A stretch of 6,361 nucleotides of DNA. Origin: FEN-1297 sp046706945. GTDB lineage: Bacteria > Bacteroidota > Ignavibacteria > Ignavibacteriales > Ignavibacteriaceae. The stretch lies in assembly GCA_046706945.1 (NCBI GenBank), contig JBJKOY010000089.1, forward strand, positions 1 through 6,361, written 5' to 3'. Of the stretch, positions 4,806-6,361 are shown one piece after another; position 1 is the stretch's first letter, and the number at the start of each line of letters is the position of its first letter. Under the pieces are notes generated by a model, which did not search any database, was not told the origin of the DNA, and saw only the letters and a program-made list of their open reading frames with translations. The translations under genes were made by a program, and so were the position numbers.

Positions 4806-6361
4806 ATGAAAAAAATAATTACCCTTATTATTTTATGTCAATTCGCAGGTTATGCCCAGTACAACAACGAAGCGACTACGGAAGAAAGTTTCGAACAATC
4901 GGAATTATATTTCCAAAGCAGGTACCTTAATCCATACGGGATTTTAAACTTTAAGGATGTTTCTCCGGGACTTATAAACAACCCGTTTTTAAATTTGTAT
5001 GTAAACCCGGCAGACCTGCCGGATATTGACTCCAGCAGCGCGCTTGTATACCTTGATTTTCGGGGCGACAGGACCGAACCGAAGGTCATTCAAAACTACG
5101 TCTACCCCGCTTATTATTCAAATTATTATTACCCGTATTATACCGATCCGCGCCTGGTCTCCCAGGCCAGAACGGAGCCCGAACCGGTATTCTCGCTGGG
5201 GATACTTTCTTACCCGATAAAAGACATTACAAAGGATTTAATGATCGGTGCAACCTACCAGCTTATTCAAAAAGACGAGAAATATTATACCATGCCTTAC
5301 GGGATTTATTACCCGAGATACGGACTGGACGCCTTTAATGCCGCGACGCAGGCATCAGGAAGTATTCCGGTTCAGGAACGTTATGCCGGTAAAAACGAAA
5401 TGTCCGACGAAGTTCATATCTTTTCCGTTTTCGCGGGATATAAGTTTACCGACGAACTCTCGGCCGGAATTGCTCTCGGTGGAGTCATTCAAAAACGCGA
5501 AGGCGGGTATTTAAATTTAAATAACAGCGAATACGGAAATACATCCGATTATACTTATTCGAATTCATCATCCCAGGAGAAATCCGAAAAATATCATCAT
5601 ATCGATATCTCCGCAGGACTGGATTATTTTTTTCGGCATAAAATACTCCTCGGAATTAAGGGAGGGATTCTTCATGGCAACGCGGACCAGAATTATTCGA
5701 CCGGCAGCGGTTATTTCTACCGGTATAATACCCCGGAAACTGATTCCAACTGGAATCTGAATAATTCGACCTCGTCAACTGTTCAGTCGTGGAACCACAA
5801 CGGTGATACAAAATATATCGGCATTAATTTCTCCGGGGACAGAGATAATCCCAAAGTATTTTCCGGTTATTATAAATACACCTGGAGCGACGTAAATCTG
5901 ACTTCAACCTCCCTTATTTTCGATACGTCATATTATTCCTCGCGGTGGGTAAGTTCATACGATATGGCGTGGTATCTTTATAACGGCAACTCTTATACAA
6001 AAGACAACAGAGCGGGTACTGGAAAACGCACCTTCGATACGCACGAGATAATGCTGAATTACAAATGGGCGATTACAAAACGCACTACGGTTTACGTAGG
6101 CATTTATTTTAATTCCACAAATACCGTTATACACGACATTGAGCCCGTCGCTGCACACCGATATTCGGCATTTAGGGATTCGAGCTCGAATTCCCAGTAT
6201 CGGTATAATTATTCATCTTATTTGTTTGAAGATAAGCAACTGGAATGGAATTACAATTCGGATTTCACGACGCTGCAGATTCCCGTAATTTTTAATTTTG
6301 AAATTTCGGACTACTGGAGCATAATGCTCGGGCTGAACCGCATATTAAACAACTGGGGAAT
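4806..6361 (+). CDS. Secreted Tyr/Asn-rich protein, probable outer-membrane beta-barrel (3' end outside window)
   Basis: Open from ATG 4806 to the window edge without a stop, giving 518 complete codons. The N-terminus MKKIITLIILCQFAGYAQ is a signal peptide with likely cleavage after Ala17 (GYA|Q); no lipobox is present. After an NPAD stretch (67-70), recalling the N-terminal NPA of FadL/PorV-like barrels, come repeated amphipathic strand pairs with tight turns: about 204-231 (HIFSVFAGYKF...), 263-291, 413-440 and 489-514 (LQIPVIFNFEI...WSIMLGLNR). Between them are long polar segments rich in Ser, Asn and Tyr (about 235-262 and 292-350) that would be surface loops. Residues 98-112 hold nine tyrosines in fifteen positions. 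I do not recognise a specific family; a transporter or porin-like role is only inference. It follows the serpin by 106 bases in the same direction, with a hairpin in its leader. The barrel reading is moderately sure, the function unknown. Confidence 0.6.
   Translation, partial: MKKIITLIILCQFAGYAQYNNEATTEESFEQSELYFQSRYLNPYGILNFKDVSPGLINNPFLNLYVNPADLPDIDSSSALVYLDFRGDRTEPKVIQNYVYPAYYSNYYYPYYTDPRLVSQARTEPEPVFSLGILSYPIKDITKDLMIGATYQLIQKDEKYYTMPYGIYYPRYGLDAFNAATQASGSIPVQERYAGKNEMSDEVHIFSVFAGYKFTDELSAGIALGGVIQKREGGYLNLNNSEYGNTSDYTYSNSSSQEKSEKYHHIDISAGLDYFFRHKILLGIKGGILHGNADQNYSTGSGYFYRYNTPETDSNWNLNNSTSSTVQSWNHNGDTKYIGINFSGDRDNPKVFSGYYKYTWSDVNLTSTSLIFDTSYYSSRWVSSYDMAWYLYNGNSYTKDNRAGTGKRTFDTHEIMLNYKWAITKRTTVYVGIYFNSTNTVIHDIEPVAAHRYSAFRDSSSNSQYRYNYSSYLFEDKQLEWNYNSDFTTLQIPVIFNFEISDYWSIMLGLNRILNNWG

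Noticed and set aside
5026..5514. Two + strand open frames (5026-5220 and 5248-5514)
   Set aside because: They overlap the continuous signal-peptide-bearing frame that begins at 4806, and their translations are Arg/Thr/Pro-rich without recognisable motifs.
4850..6158. Two - strand open frames across the barrel gene
   Set aside because: They are antisense to the long secreted-protein frame and have no recognisable features.

Overview
The window holds three genes, all on the + strand, and about 600 bases of gene-free DNA. The organism is probably a Gram-negative member of the Bacteroidota / Ignavibacteriota-Chlorobi group. This rests on the DUF2723-type membrane protein (common in that group), a lipoprotein serpin, an outer-membrane barrel-like protein, moderate GC, and frequent ATA (Ile) and AGG/AGA (Arg) codons. 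It is inferred from protein families and base use alone, with no phylogenetic marker present.

Layout: (1) 12-2882, a complete 956-residue polytopic membrane protein of the DUF2723 / TMEM260-like glycosyltransferase family, with a soluble C-terminal region ending in TPR-like helices. (2) 2883-3481, an intergenic stretch with no convincing gene. It holds a stem-loop element (2958-3002), a perfect 18-bp inverted repeat with a 1-base spacer (3101-3137) whose halves are each nearly palindromic, and a repeated octamer upstream of the serpin. (3) 3482-4699, a complete serpin made as a lipoprotein, with an intact inhibitory-type hinge and a reactive-centre loop of alternating Thr and Val. (4) 4700-4805, a leader with an 11-bp stem-loop. 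(5) 4806 to the window end, the first 518 residues of a secreted, Tyr/Asn/Ser-rich protein that looks like an outer-membrane beta-barrel. It has no stop inside the window.

All three products are envelope proteins: an inner-membrane glycosyltransferase-like enzyme, a lipid-anchored protease inhibitor and a probable outer-membrane barrel. The 600-base gap makes an operon between genes 1 and 2 unlikely. Genes 2 and 3 are 106 bases apart with a hairpin between them, so read-through is possible but not shown. I see no RNA gene, CRISPR array, transposase, integrase or toxin-antitoxin pair. The points most worth following are the lipoprotein serpin with its unusual loop and the nested palindrome in the large intergenic region. 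I cannot show that the window encodes a new multi-gene system.
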